Notes: generated by a model from the sequence alone, not told the origin. Shown: positions 34,501 through 43,413, numbered from the stretch's first letter. The stretch: DNA of 64,000 bases from JAKJGA01 sp029554345 (GCA_035395685.1 DAOPBR010000003.1:1-64000), one strand, 5' to 3'. Numbers and translations: made by a program.

Positions 34501-34703
34501 GAAAGAAGAAAAAATTCTTCGGATGTATTTTCGAGAATGAAGCGGTATTTGGAAATTTCATCATTGGATACAGTTGTTATTTCAGAAGAAAAATTGGCGG
34601 ATTGCTTTTTCAGCTTAAGCAGGGCGGTTTCTTTTTTGATCAGTTCGGTTTTCAGTGCAGATATTTCTTCTTCAAGAGCTGCAGCTGTTTTTTCATAATT
34701 CAT
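31584..34703 (-). CDS. Soluble multi-PAS hybrid histidine kinase
   Basis: The 1039-residue protein begins with a short coiled coil (about 1-45) and then about five PAS domains (roughly 50-165, 170-290, 295-410, 420-540, 545-665). The dimerisation H-box is GGIAHDFNNILTTILGN near 685. The ATPase domain carries NLLLNARQAM, DSGSGIPK, FTTKPTGHGLGLAI and GTGTVF. A receiver (about 915-1039) has LVLEDEENI, phospho-acceptor in VVLLDLTIPG, and RIIKPYN. There is no membrane segment, so the signal is cytoplasmic (redox, ligand or gas). All catalytic motifs are intact. It lies 24 bp after pyrD on the same strand. Confidence 0.94.
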   Translation of the reverse strand: MNYEKTAAALEEEISALKTELIKKETALLKLKKQSANFSSEITTVSNDEISKYRFILENTSEEFFLLSSNGRILLVNNSASESIGYSQIEIQGEHISVLNPDMVSDNFSKLFTELKDKKTISREIFHIAKNGSKHIKEMRYVYMNISGSDFVCAFSHDITNKIKTLNSLKESEERYRALMANLPEIVIIHHNDMIVYANDTLEKITGYSAQEVYGKSLFNIIDSASCDEFNNLLHDSLEDKANTDLYNIVFIPKTGNHIKTESRSIKIHLHNQTLNLTVFADVTKRKAMEELLSKEHGILNRVIMKNPVAMAIFEKDGRHIKSNTAFTKIFGSDFDKNYTLFSDPIFSDYAYELEKLRRGETVEINNFRYGYNDTECFLHITVFSIKNADNGIDCIVAIIEDITAEKADNDMREKLEEHLRNYFDFPLIGLGIISENYLITDANQKFSEYLKTDRSKLIGKKYSDIFPDKTKNEMQTLLSDLFSDKTPFILTETKAVRGDGEEIDINISARIVKNGKGYLPYAIVVLQDITEIKQTNEKIADEREKLFVTLKSITEAIITIDNGYKIILMNQNAENLTKVPQELALGKEVENVLKLNDEDGKNITREIVRDLPDGTTNRYLASTKDGTSVPAEISISSVFDKSGKLSAKVLTIKDISEKKQHEENMLKSLKLESLGILAGGIAHDFNNILTTILGNISLAKIWIGDSETRILKAVLDAEKASMKAKDLTHQLLTLSKGGLPVKTTASAYELIIDSVDLAFHGFAIICEFDIQDDLWNIEIDESQISQVLHNLLLNARQAMEDVGKVVIKCSNYSNNDSSNPCLEKGNYVRFIIQDSGSGIPKDILPNIFDPYFTTKPTGHGLGLAISYSIVKNHCGHIDVESEVGTGTVFTLYLPAIDKEIKQKAPSEPVLNNQKLRILVLEDEENILTLLARIFEHYGYEYVFTSDGKNTIKEYEKSICGGKPFDVVLLDLTIPGGMGGKETFLNLKKINSLVKGVVSSGYSNDDAMSNFIEYGFSARIIKPYNIEDLIRTITEVVSC

Positions 34704-34727
34704 TTTTTGTGTCCTGCATGATGAAAA

Positions 34728-35654
34728 TTATTGCGGACTAATGCCTGAAGAGTGGGCATAGCCGACAAGATCATTTATATCATCAATTCCATTTTCTGTC
34801 ATATAATCAGATAAACCTTCAGCTATTTCGGCTGCACGAACCGGATAAACAAGATTCATTGTTCCGATTGATATTGCCCGCGCCCCGGCAAGAATAAATT
34901 CGAGGGCATCTTCAACATTAGAAATTCCGCCAAGACCGAGTATCGGAATAGAAACTTTTTCAAAAATCTGATAAACCATTCTAACTGCAATCGGCCGGAC
35001 GGCAGGTCCGCTTAATCCGGCTACTTTATTGTTGAAATGCGGAGTTTTGCGTTTGATATCAATTTTCATTCCGACAAGCGTATTGATCGCACTTACTGCG
35101 TCAGCTCCGCATTCTTCAGCGCAAAGAGCAAATTGTGTGATATCGGAAACGTTTGGAGAAAGTTTTACTATGAGCGGAAGAGTGCATACTTCTCTAACTT
35201 CTGTCAGCAGTTTGCGCATTAATTGAATGTCTGAACCGAAAGCAATGCCGCCTTCCTTGACATTAGGACATGAAACATTCAATTCTATCGCATGAATTTT
35301 TTTCTCTGCGGAAAGAATTCTGCAGAGTTCAACATTTTCTTCTATTGAATGCCCGGCAGCGTTTGCTATTATTGTTGCGTTTTGTTTTTCCAGAAAAGGA
35401 AGTTTTTGAGAAAGAAATTTTTCAATTCCGACATTTTCAAGTCCTATTGAATTTAGTATGCCTGAAGGTGTTTCTATTATGCGGTTTCCGCTGTTTCCGG
35501 GGCGCGGTTTCAGCGAAAGTCCTTTTGTTATTACCGCGCCGATTTCCGAAAGATTATAAAATGCGGAAAGTTCTTCTCCGTAGCCGGCAGTGCCTGAAGC
35601 AACTGTAACAGGATTTTTCAGTGTAAGGGATCCTATTTTTACGGAGAGATTCAT
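34728..35654 (-). CDS. pyrD: Dihydroorotate dehydrogenase, class 1B catalytic subunit-like
   Basis: The enzyme oxidises dihydroorotate to orotate in pyrimidine synthesis using FMN. From the ATG at 35652-35654 (GAGG upstream) it has 308 residues, the class 1 length. MNLSVKIGSLTLKNPVTVAS starts the TIM barrel, ELNVSCPNVKEGG contains the class 1 catalytic cysteine, and LGLGGISNVEDALEFILAGA binds FMN phosphate. Class 1B enzymes need the PyrK iron-sulfur/FAD subunit, which is not next to it. The longer upstream reading has no start signal. The next gene on the strand is a histidine kinase, a functionally unrelated neighbour. Confidence 0.92.
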   Translation of the reverse strand: MNLSVKIGSLTLKNPVTVASGTAGYGEELSAFYNLSEIGAVITKGLSLKPRPGNSGNRIIETPSGILNSIGLENVGIEKFLSQKLPFLEKQNATIIANAAGHSIEENVELCRILSAEKKIHAIELNVSCPNVKEGGIAFGSDIQLMRKLLTEVREVCTLPLIVKLSPNVSDITQFALCAEECGADAVSAINTLVGMKIDIKRKTPHFNNKVAGLSGPAVRPIAVRMVYQIFEKVSIPILGLGGISNVEDALEFILAGARAISIGTMNLVYPVRAAEIAEGLSDYMTENGIDDINDLVGYAHSSGISPQ

Positions 35655-35914
35655 TTTTACCTCATAATTTAATAAGCTGTAATTATGTTTTTGAAATACC
35701 CTTTTGAGTGCAACAATTAATTTTACTTGCATTTATATTAAGAATCCAAAAATATCTCACCAGTAACGCTCCTTAGAGAAATGACAGATGTTTCGATAAC
35801 GTGTTTTGAAAATTTTAAAAGTTTCAGCTGCAGGAGCATACGGCTTTTAATGCGAAGTTTTCTAAACAATGATACGGGTGTTTTATTGCTATTATTTGAC
35901 TATTTAGAGGCTGT

Positions 35915-36877
35915 ATGGAAATAACTCAGAAAATACTTGATGAAATATATTCTGAAATTGCCGCAAGAAATAAAGAACTTGCTCCGGGTTCTGTTGTCCA
36001 TTCAGATTCATTCATAAAATACATGGCATCATCTACTGGTCTTCCGAAGGAGTCTGTAAAAACGGCGATTGCGATTCTGATAGAATCCCATAAGGTTCTA
36101 TCAATCGAAATTGTAACATCTGATGAAAAAAGACGTATTGAGCAGATTGACGGTTATGTTGCAGCTGATCTTGCGGTAGTAAGAAATCTCAATTCGTTTT
36201 TTAAAGATCATCTCGTTAAGGCATATGAGTTTCAGTTTCATAAACGCGCCGGATCTGCACAGATTGTCCGTGAACTTTTTCCTATGATAAAATCTTTGAA
36301 TAATACGGAACTGGGTCAGGTTTTGAACAAGACAATAATGCTTCATGAATATGAACGTCTTCTTGAAAAAGAGTGGAGAGCTTATGCTCCGGAATGGCAG
36401 GAGCAGAGGCTTGCCGAATTGTCTTTGAAGTACGGTTTTCATTATAAACCCTCAGTTCCGGTTAATATTCCTCAGCAGGTTCTTGATGCCTCCGCAGCGG
36501 TAAATCTAGAAGAACCGTTTTCTAATTCACGCATTCCGGCTAAAAATGACATTAAAACCGAGCGTGCTGTTGATGCACCTCAATATAAGGAATTTGCTGA
36601 TAAGGAATCACAATATTCTCTTCAAAGAATATTGAATATTTACGGAATTGATTTTTTTGTAAAAGTTCAGTTTAGAAAATATAAATTCTCTTATGTCCGT
36701 AAAATTATAGAAGATAAGCAGATTGTTAAAAAGAAAGACCTTCTTTTTATCCGGGAAATGATTTTCAAGGTTAAAGAAAGTGACAAATTAGGCAGAGATG
36801 CAAATCTTCAATCGTGCAGGGATGAAATTAACCGGCTGGAGAGAGCTGTAACACATGCGATATATTTTTCCGTCTGA
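35915..36877 (+). CDS. Protein of unknown function, 320 residues
   Basis: I do not recognise this soluble, highly charged, mostly helical protein. Residues 25-70 resemble a winged-helix-like segment (IKYMASSTGLPKESVKTAIA followed by LIESHKVLSIEIV), which could bind nucleic acid. A charged helical region runs to about 185. A Pro/Ser linker (about 190-225) leads to a C-terminal helical domain (YSLQRILNIYGIDFFVKVQF, MIFKVKESDKL). No signal peptide or membrane segment is seen. TTAGAGG precedes the ATG. It is divergent from pyrD and followed by a STAS protein gene 176 bp later. Confidence 0.65.
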   Translation: MEITQKILDEIYSEIAARNKELAPGSVVHSDSFIKYMASSTGLPKESVKTAIAILIESHKVLSIEIVTSDEKRRIEQIDGYVAADLAVVRNLNSFFKDHLVKAYEFQFHKRAGSAQIVRELFPMIKSLNNTELGQVLNKTIMLHEYERLLEKEWRAYAPEWQEQRLAELSLKYGFHYKPSVPVNIPQQVLDASAAVNLEEPFSNSRIPAKNDIKTERAVDAPQYKEFADKESQYSLQRILNIYGIDFFVKVQFRKYKFSYVRKIIEDKQIVKKKDLLFIREMIFKVKESDKLGRDANLQSCRDEINRLERAVTHAIYFSV

Positions 36878-37053
36878 TTTTTTATGAGATTGCCGTTTAG
36901 GTTTTGATTAACAGAATTTAGAAGAAAAGACTGCATATTATGGCGATTTTACGCCGGAAAAAGCCGGAAGACTTAAAATAATATCTTGACATACGGTTTC
37001 GCCGGACTTAGAGTTGCAGGGACTGTTTTTTGAGTGAAATTTAGAGGTGAGTG

Positions 37054-37392
37054 ATGGAGATAAACAGAAGAGAGAGCGCTGATATAGTGGTGTTGGATAT
37101 TTCCGGCGAAATTGACCTTTATAATGCCCCAGAAATAAAAGATACAATCAATCAGCTGATTGAAGATCAGAAATATAATGTAATAATTAACCTTGAAAAA
37201 GTCTCTTATATTGATTCATCGGGTATCGGCGCTCTTATTTCGAGTCTTTCTTCTCTGAAAAAGTATCAGGGCGGTCTGAAGATAATAAATGTTTATGCTT
37301 CTGTGAGAAAAGTTTTCGAGCTTACAAAGCTTACGTATTTTTTTGAAATATTTGATTCTGAATCGGATGCAGTTTCGTCTTTTAATAAATAG
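37054..37392 (+). CDS. STAS-domain anti-sigma factor antagonist
   Basis: The product is 112 residues and is a complete STAS domain of the SpoIIAA/RsbV type: IVVLDISGEIDLYNAPEIKD at the start, then VSYIDSSGIGALISS, whose DSSG serine is the usual site phosphorylated by an RsbW-like kinase. ATG 37054 is preferred to the overlapping GTG 37051 because AGAGG lies at the better distance. No kinase or PP2C phosphatase gene is adjacent. It may control an anti-sigma factor or a signalling kinase elsewhere. Confidence 0.92.
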   Translation: MEINRRESADIVVLDISGEIDLYNAPEIKDTINQLIEDQKYNVIINLEKVSYIDSSGIGALISSLSSLKKYQGGLKIINVYASVRKVFELTKLTYFFEIFDSESDAVSSFNK

Positions 37393-37437
37393 ATTTACAT
37401 TAATTACCGTGTACGGTGATTTCTCCGAGGGGTGAAT

Positions 37438-38640
37438 ATGAGAAATATTTTTGGTTTGAGTATTGTTCTGTCTGTTTTGTTTTTTGCAGCTTGCGGGGAT
37501 CCTGTTCCTTTGGGTGAAATGTCTTCTGCAAAGATGATGATTTCCAAGGCTCAGACTGCAAGAGCTGAAAAATATGCACCTGATGAATATAATGAAGCTG
37601 CCGCTCTTCTTCTAGAATCGCATAGTCTCGTTAAAGAAGAGAAGTATGATGATGCGGGAAAGAAAGCCCTTGCTTCCAAGGAAAAGGCTCAGGCGGCATA
37701 TGATAAGGCTGCTCCTTTGATGGCAAAGGATTCAATTGATGTTGCAGAACAGAGTATAAAAAGCGCTGACGAGGTTTTTGCCTCGGAACTTGCTAAAGAC
37801 GAGTATGAATCTGCAGTTAACAAGCAGAAGCAGGCTCAAGCTGATTTTGAATCTAAACAGTATGAAAGTGCTTATAAAAATGCAGTGGAAGCTGACGGTC
37901 TTGCTAAAAATGCCAGAAATACTGCTATATCCGGCAAGGGCATGATTGAAGATTCTATAAATGAAGTCAAAGCTACTTTGGCAGAAGCAAAGAAATATAA
38001 TGCAGAGAAATTAGCTCCGGAAAAATACAATTCTGCAGTAGAAAGTCTCACTAATGCTCAAAAATCATATGACAGCCTTGCTTTGAAAGAAGCATTTGCT
38101 TATCTTGATGAAGCTAAGGCTTCGGCGGATGAAGCATATCAGATTGCTTTGAAAGAAACAGCTCTTGATAAAATTGAACAGTCAAAGCAGTCAATCGCTG
38201 ATGCCGAATCATCGCGCGGAGCCAAAGAAGCTTCTGCTGATCTTCAGGCATCAAAAGAACTTTCTGAAACTGCCGAAATGCAGTACAATGAGGGTAATTA
38301 TCTTGATTCAATAGATTCAGCAAATGAGTCTCTGCGACTTTCGGGTCTTGTTTCCCAGGCGGGAAGCAGTGCCGATAAGTATTCGAATGATTCTTCCTCG
38401 AAAGATTCTGTTTCGGATAATGGTGATTCTTCAGATTCTGAAGCCTCGGGAGATTATGATATTTACAAGGTTAAGTATAATAAAACTCCGCCTAAGGACT
38501 GTTTGTGGATTATTTCGAAAAAGTTTTATAATAACGGGCGCAAATGGAAAAAGATTTTCAATGCTAACAAGGATATTATAAAGAATCCTGATTATATCTT
38601 TCCAGGATGGAAGTTGAAGATTCCAAAAGAGAGTAAATAA
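37438..38640 (+). CDS. LysM lipoprotein with DUF4398-like helical repeats
   Basis: From ATG 37438 (GAGGGG upstream) the protein has 400 residues. It has a lipobox (LFFAACGD) and then three or four Ala/Lys/Glu-rich helical hairpin repeats of about 70-75 residues that share a YxPxxYxxAxxxL pattern (KYAPDEYNEAAALL, ELAKDEYESAVNK, KLAPEKYNSAVESL), as in DUF4398. A Ser/Asp-rich linker (about 318-345) leads to a C-terminal LysM-like domain (LWIISKKFYNNGRKWKKIF, YIFPGWKLKIP) for peptidoglycan binding. It is probably a periplasmic spacer that links a membrane to the cell wall. Confidence 0.82.
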   Translation: MRNIFGLSIVLSVLFFAACGDPVPLGEMSSAKMMISKAQTARAEKYAPDEYNEAAALLLESHSLVKEEKYDDAGKKALASKEKAQAAYDKAAPLMAKDSIDVAEQSIKSADEVFASELAKDEYESAVNKQKQAQADFESKQYESAYKNAVEADGLAKNARNTAISGKGMIEDSINEVKATLAEAKKYNAEKLAPEKYNSAVESLTNAQKSYDSLALKEAFAYLDEAKASADEAYQIALKETALDKIEQSKQSIADAESSRGAKEASADLQASKELSETAEMQYNEGNYLDSIDSANESLRLSGLVSQAGSSADKYSNDSSSKDSVSDNGDSSDSEASGDYDIYKVKYNKTPPKDCLWIISKKFYNNGRKWKKIFNANKDIIKNPDYIFPGWKLKIPKESK

Positions 38641-38642
38641 TC

Positions 38643-38671
38643 AAAAGCCGGCTAATGCCGGCTTTTTTTTT
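38643..38671 (+). terminator. Intrinsic terminator
   Basis: AAAAGCCGGC (38643-38652) and GCCGGCTTTT (38657-38666) form a stem around TAAT, followed by a run of T, just after the LysM lipoprotein stop. Confidence 0.94.
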
Positions 38672-38792
38672 AATTTTTTCTTGCCGAAGTGTAACCTGTT
38701 TGTTTTCTTTTATACAGAAAGTTAAGTTTATTTAATACCGGCTGATTTTGAGTCGGATTTCTAATCACAAATATTATTATTCCGGAGCTGTT

Positions 38793-39773
38793 ATGGATTA
38801 CATCGAGATTGAAAAAATTTCCGTACAGGTAAAAGCGGAACGTGCATTTGTTGATGCTGTTTTTTCAGAAATTTCCAAAAATGTCATAGGTCAGAAGAAG
38901 CTTGTTGAAAGAATGATGAGTGCACTTTTTTGCGGCGGTCATGTTCTTGTTGAGGGTCTGCCTGGACTCGCTAAAACACTAGCTGTAAGATCTTTTGCAG
39001 CATCAATTTCTTCTTCCTTTTCCCGTGTTCAGTTCACTCCGGATCTTCTTCCGGCGGATTTAACAGGGACTCAGATTTTTAATCCTAAAAATATGGAGTT
39101 TTTTACTCGGAAAGGACCTCTTTTCACTAACATATTGCTTGCAGATGAGATTAACCGTGCCCCGGCTAAAGTTCAGTCTGCACTTCTTCAAGCGATGGAA
39201 GAGCGTATGATCACCATCGGGGAAACGACATATAAACTTGATGATCCGTTTATGGTTCTTGCAACGGAAAATCCCATTGAACAGGAAGGAACATATCCTC
39301 TGCCGGAAGCTCAGCTTGACCGTTTTATGATGAAAGTTCTTGTGGAGTATCCATCAAAAGAGGAAGAAGCTGAGATACTTAAAAAGATATATGATATAGA
39401 TCCTAAAAAGATTAATCCTGTTATGACGGCTGAGAAGCTTTTTGAAATAAGAAAAATAATAGAATCTATTTATGTTGATGATAAGATTTTATCTTATATC
39501 GTATCATTGATTGACTTTACGAGAAGACCGAATGATAAAATGAAAAAGTATATTGAATTCGGTGCAAGCCCTCGCGCAAGTATTGCTTTGATGAAACTTT
39601 CAAAGTGCGCGGCCTTTTTTGCAGGCAGGGGATTTGTAACGCCTGATGATGTCAAAGAAGTTGCCTATGATGTTTTACGGCATAGAATAATACTTTCTTA
39701 TGATGCTGAAGCTGAAGAAATTAAGACAGATACAGTTATCAAACTTATACTTGATCAGGTGGAAGTCCCATGA
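38793..39773 (+). CDS. MoxR-family AAA+ ATPase
   Basis: From ATG 38793 (GGAG upstream) the protein has 326 residues. Walker A is EGLPGLAKT near 55, Walker B LLADEINRAPAKVQ near 118, sensor 1 LATENPIEQEGTYPLPEAQLDRF near 160, and sensor 2 GASPRASIAL near 265. MoxR ATPases act as chaperones for von Willebrand proteins. It is the first gene of the seven-gene Bat operon, and its stop overlaps the next start by 4 bp. The extended reading upstream has no start signal. Confidence 0.95.
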   Translation: MDYIEIEKISVQVKAERAFVDAVFSEISKNVIGQKKLVERMMSALFCGGHVLVEGLPGLAKTLAVRSFAASISSSFSRVQFTPDLLPADLTGTQIFNPKNMEFFTRKGPLFTNILLADEINRAPAKVQSALLQAMEERMITIGETTYKLDDPFMVLATENPIEQEGTYPLPEAQLDRFMMKVLVEYPSKEEEAEILKKIYDIDPKKINPVMTAEKLFEIRKIIESIYVDDKILSYIVSLIDFTRRPNDKMKKYIEFGASPRASIALMKLSKCAAFFAGRGFVTPDDVKEVAYDVLRHRIILSYDAEAEEIKTDTVIKLILDQVEVP

Positions 39774-40600
39774 GTTCCTCTGCCGGCGGACTTCTTAAGA
39801 AAATAAATATCAAAGTTAAGCGAAAGCTTAATACCGTATATTCGGGGAAATACCGTTCTGCCTTTAAAGGAAACGGTATACTGTTTGAATCACTTCGGGA
39901 ATATAATTTCGGAGATGAGATTAAGTCGATCGATTGGAATGTTTCGGCTAGATCAGGGAAGCTGCATGTAAGAGAATATACTGAAGAACGCGAACTTAAT
40001 TTTGTTATTGCCTGCGATGTTTCGGCTTCAATGAATTTTGGTTCTTCCGTTCAAAAAGCCGAAGCGGCTCTGGAGTTTGCAGCTGTTATATTGAAGCTCG
40101 CCGAGTATAATAACGATTCAGTCAGTGCGGCACTTTTTTCGGATTCTGTTGAATATTTTTTTAAACCTAAAAAGGGTTCCCGTTTTGCCCAGCGTATACT
40201 TGATAAAATGATGAATTTTTCGCCTAAAAGCAGTCATACCGATGTTAATGAACTTTGCAGATTTCTCAATAATACTTTGAAGAAACGCAGTATAGTTTTT
40301 ATCATTTCGGATTTTCTTGATGATTCGTTTGATAGAAATTTAAAAATTCTGGCAAGACGTCATCAGCTGATCCCGGTTAAGGTTAGCGATGTTTCTGAAA
40401 AACTAATCCCTTTTGGCGGAATAATTGAGTTCAGAGACAGTGAATCAGGAGAGCAGTCAATAAGTGACGGCATAGTTCCTTTTGATTCTGATGAATTGAG
40501 ATATTTCAGCGTGCTTGATCTTTCAACGGATGAAGATCCTCTATCTTCTACTGTAAAATATTTTGAAAAGAGAAATAAAGGAAAGGTTTCACGATGGTGA
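39770..40600 (+). CDS. DUF58 domain protein
   Basis: The 276-residue protein has the DUF58 core LREYNFGDEIKSIDWNVSAR near residue 45, followed by a VWA-like segment with the MIDAS sequence FVIACDVSASMNFG near 80. Such proteins are standard partners of MoxR ATPases in Bat operons. There is no signal peptide or membrane segment, so it is cytoplasmic or peripheral. It overlaps the moxR gene by 4 bp and the following gene by 7 bp. The molecular role is not known. Confidence 0.93.
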   Translation: MSSSAGGLLKKINIKVKRKLNTVYSGKYRSAFKGNGILFESLREYNFGDEIKSIDWNVSARSGKLHVREYTEERELNFVIACDVSASMNFGSSVQKAEAALEFAAVILKLAEYNNDSVSAALFSDSVEYFFKPKKGSRFAQRILDKMMNFSPKSSHTDVNELCRFLNNTLKKRSIVFIISDFLDDSFDRNLKILARRHQLIPVKVSDVSEKLIPFGGIIEFRDSESGEQSISDGIVPFDSDELRYFSVLDLSTDEDPLSSTVKYFEKRNKGKVSRW

Positions 40601-41472
40601 GAATATTTTTCTTTTTAACCTCTTTTTTACTGTTTTCCTCGGTTTTGTCTGCTGAAATAATTTCTAATACAGATAAAACTTCTGTGCGTGTTGCCGATAA
40701 AATAATCTATACAGTTGATTATTCCTCACTTCCAGAACTCTTTGTTACGCTTCCCGATTCGAAATATTATTATACTGATGATGATAAAGAGATTCCGTTT
40801 TATGAAATAATTACTTCTTATAATGATGATACTAAAAAGATTGTAACTGTTGAACTATGTTTTTATAAGACTGGAGTATATGACTTATTTCTTGTTGAGT
40901 TGCGTGATAATGAAAAAAATTTGATAGGATACAAGCCGCCTCAAATTGAAGTTATCGCAGTAAACAAGGAAGGCAAATTTGAGGAGGATGAGGACTTTAT
41001 AAAAGCATCCGGATATCCAGTGAGATTGATTCTTTTAATAGCTGCTTCCATAATACTTTTGGTTATTTTGTTTTTTCTCATCAGATATATTTTGCGTCGC
41101 AGAAAACGGTCAAAATTGAAGAAGGAAATTCCATTAGTTGTTTTCCAAAAACGGATAAAGAAATTAAATGTTAAGAACATCACGCAGGAATCTTTTGCCG
41201 ATACGTTATCTTTCGCGTTTAGGGAGTATATAACAGGTGAGATCGGATTCAATGCATCTGAAATGACATCATCCGAGATTATTGATGAGCTGACAGACAG
41301 AGAGAAAATATTCAAGAATGAAAAGCACCGTGATGAACTTATGAAAGTTATGAGAATGTGGGATATGATTAAGTTTGCCGAAGCGGAATTTTCTTCAGAA
41401 CTGCTATCTGAGAATTTTGAAAAATGCCGTTCTTTTGCTGAAATGATTGCGAGGGAAAGAGAAAGTGCCTGA
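40594..41472 (+). CDS. Membrane protein at the DUF4381-like position of the Bat operon
   Basis: The 292-residue protein has a signal peptide (ending near LSAEIISN). A periplasmic beta-rich domain of about 120 residues follows. One membrane segment lies near 143-165 (LILLIAASIILLVILFFLIR), then a basic stop-transfer stretch and a cytoplasmic helical domain. The layout equals that of proteins placed between DUF58 and BatA in other genomes (DUF4381 type), though identity is by position and architecture only. It overlaps both neighbours. Confidence 0.75.
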   Translation: MVRIFFFLTSFLLFSSVLSAEIISNTDKTSVRVADKIIYTVDYSSLPELFVTLPDSKYYYTDDDKEIPFYEIITSYNDDTKKIVTVELCFYKTGVYDLFLVELRDNEKNLIGYKPPQIEVIAVNKEGKFEEDEDFIKASGYPVRLILLIAASIILLVILFFLIRYILRRRKRSKLKKEIPLVVFQKRIKKLNVKNITQESFADTLSFAFREYITGEIGFNASEMTSSEIIDELTDREKIFKNEKHRDELMKVMRMWDMIKFAEAEFSSELLSENFEKCRSFAEMIARERESA

Positions 41473-42445
41473 GTTTAAAAATGCTGTATTTCTTTTGCTT
41501 TTACTGCCGGTCGCGGCATATTATGTTTATTTCCGATCTAAGATTTTATCGGAGAGTTCAGTTTTATTTCCGTCAGGGAAAATGATTAAAAAGAAGAAAT
41601 CAATTTTCCGGAAAACTTATCTCACTGTTCCCCTTATGCGTTTTCTAGCTCTTTTTTTCGCCGTAATCGCTCTTGCCCGTCCGGGAAAGGGAGTGAATTA
41701 TACCGAAATCGAAAATTACGGTGTCGATATAGTTATTGCACTGGATCTTTCTCCATCAATGCAGGGCATGGATTTGCAGCCTAACCGATTGAGTGCGGCA
41801 AAGGAAATTGTTTCCCGTTTTATTGCAAATCGGGAAAATGATAGAGTCGGTCTTGTTATTTTTGCGGGAGAAGCCTATTTGCAGGCGCCGTTAACTTCAG
41901 ATAAAGAAATTATCCGTGAAATAGTTTCTGAAACCGATTTTGATTCAGTCGAAACTGACGGAACTGCAATAGGCGAGGCGATTGTGATGAGTGCCGCCAG
42001 ACTTAAAGACAGTAAAGCGCAAAGCCGTGTAATATTGCTTTTGACTGACGGAGTAAATAATAGGGGAGTTGTTGATCCTGGTACTGCTGCTCTTGCGGCG
42101 AAAGAACTAGGAATTAAAATATATTCAGTTGGTATAGGAAAAGACGGAAAAGTTGCATATCCTACAGGTAACGCTATTTTTTCTAAACGTTATGTTCAAA
42201 ATGAATTTGATGAGAAACTTCTTAAAAGCATTTCTGAGCAAACAGGCGGAAAATATTACCGTGCAGCAGATAAGGATTCTTTTGAAAAAAGTATTTCGGA
42301 TATTAATATGCTTGAGAAGAGCCGTTATAAGGTCAAAAAATATTATGATTTCGAAGATAATTTTTTCCCGTTTCTTGCCGCGTCGGTAATTTTCTTTTTT
42401 GCTGAAATAATTCTTCGATCAGTTGTTTACAGGAAAATACCATGA
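41465..42445 (+). CDS. batA: BatA: membrane-anchored von Willebrand protein
   Basis: The 326-residue protein starts at GTG 41465, chosen because GAGGGA lies 8 bp upstream; an in-frame TTG at 41447 is the alternative. Two hydrophobic segments (about 5-20 and 50-70) precede a VWA domain with the MIDAS DLSPSMQGMD, then TDGTAIGEA and LLTDGVNN. A C-terminal membrane segment (about 300-320) follows. Bat proteins have been linked to stress tolerance and envelope integrity in Bacteroides and Leptospira. The stop overlaps the batB start by 4 bp. Confidence 0.92.
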   Translation: MPEFKNAVFLLLLLPVAAYYVYFRSKILSESSVLFPSGKMIKKKKSIFRKTYLTVPLMRFLALFFAVIALARPGKGVNYTEIENYGVDIVIALDLSPSMQGMDLQPNRLSAAKEIVSRFIANRENDRVGLVIFAGEAYLQAPLTSDKEIIREIVSETDFDSVETDGTAIGEAIVMSAARLKDSKAQSRVILLLTDGVNNRGVVDPGTAALAAKELGIKIYSVGIGKDGKVAYPTGNAIFSKRYVQNEFDEKLLKSISEQTGGKYYRAADKDSFEKSISDINMLEKSRYKVKKYYDFEDNFFPFLAASVIFFFAEIILRSVVYRKIP

Positions 42446-43413
42446 TATTTGCAAACAGCAGTTACCTTATTCATATAATTATTTTTTCTGCTGCGTTATG
42501 CGGTTTCATAGTTTATTATGCTTTTTTCAGGCGTAAAATGACTGAAAGACTGTTTGGAGATTTCCGGCGAGTCGGCGGAAGAAAAAGAATTCTTGCTTCA
42601 GAAATAATTTTTGGAATAGCCGTGATTCTTTCATCTGCGGCACTACTGCGCCCGCAGTACGGCGATGAACTTACAATGCGTCCTGTAAAAGGTAAGGACG
42701 TTGTTATGGTTATTGATGTAAGCAGAAGTATGCTTGCTGAAGATGTTTTCCCGTCCCGCCTTGAAAGAGCAAAGGAAGCTGTTAAACTTTTAAGACAAAA
42801 TGCGTCTGGACGTTATGCAATTATTATATTCGCAGGTGAAGCATTTATGCTTTGTCCCCTTACGGATGATTCGGAAGCATTTTCAGCTTTTATCGATTCA
42901 ATTTCTACAAAATCTATTGGTATCCAGGGAACGGATATCGGAAAGGCCCTCGATAAGGCTTATAAGCTTATTGCTAAAAAGGAACTCGCTGATAAGTTTG
43001 TGTATCTCATTTCAGACGGTGAAGATCATGGAGGGAATGCGGCTGATGTAGCGGAAAAACTTAAGTCAGATGGAATCACCGTTTATACTTCTTCAGTCGG
43101 TAAAGATTCCGGTTCAGCTGTTTATCTTAATGAAGAAGATAAACAGGTACTGCGCGGTGATGATGGCGAGGTTATAGTCTCAAAGGCTGATTTCAAAACG
43201 CTTAAAAATATTGCTGCTATTACAGGCGGGAAGTATTTTGATATTAACGATTCTTATTCGGCTGTTTTTGAGATTGCAGAAAAAATTAATGATTCAGGCA
43301 AACAAAAATCTTCGCGTCTTGTTAAGAAGAAGAAAGAGAAGTATCAATATTTTGTTTTTTGCTTTTTTCTATTATTGTTTTCTGAGAGCATTATGTGGAG
43401 ATTTAAGAAATGA
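42442..43413 (+). CDS. batB: BatB: membrane-anchored von Willebrand protein
   Basis: The 323-residue paralogue of BatA has the same order: two N-terminal hydrophobic segments, a VWA domain (MVIDVSRSMLAEDVFPSRLE, IQGTDIGKAL, YLISDGEDH) and a C-terminal membrane segment (about 300-320). The MIDAS is complete (DVSRS, T, D). It overlaps batA and batC by 4 bp each. BatA and BatB are thought to form a complex with the TPR protein BatC. Confidence 0.92.
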   Translation: MIFANSSYLIHIIIFSAALCGFIVYYAFFRRKMTERLFGDFRRVGGRKRILASEIIFGIAVILSSAALLRPQYGDELTMRPVKGKDVVMVIDVSRSMLAEDVFPSRLERAKEAVKLLRQNASGRYAIIIFAGEAFMLCPLTDDSEAFSAFIDSISTKSIGIQGTDIGKALDKAYKLIAKKELADKFVYLISDGEDHGGNAADVAEKLKSDGITVYTSSVGKDSGSAVYLNEEDKQVLRGDDGEVIVSKADFKTLKNIAAITGGKYFDINDSYSAVFEIAEKINDSGKQKSSRLVKKKKEKYQYFVFCFFLLLFSESIMWRFKK

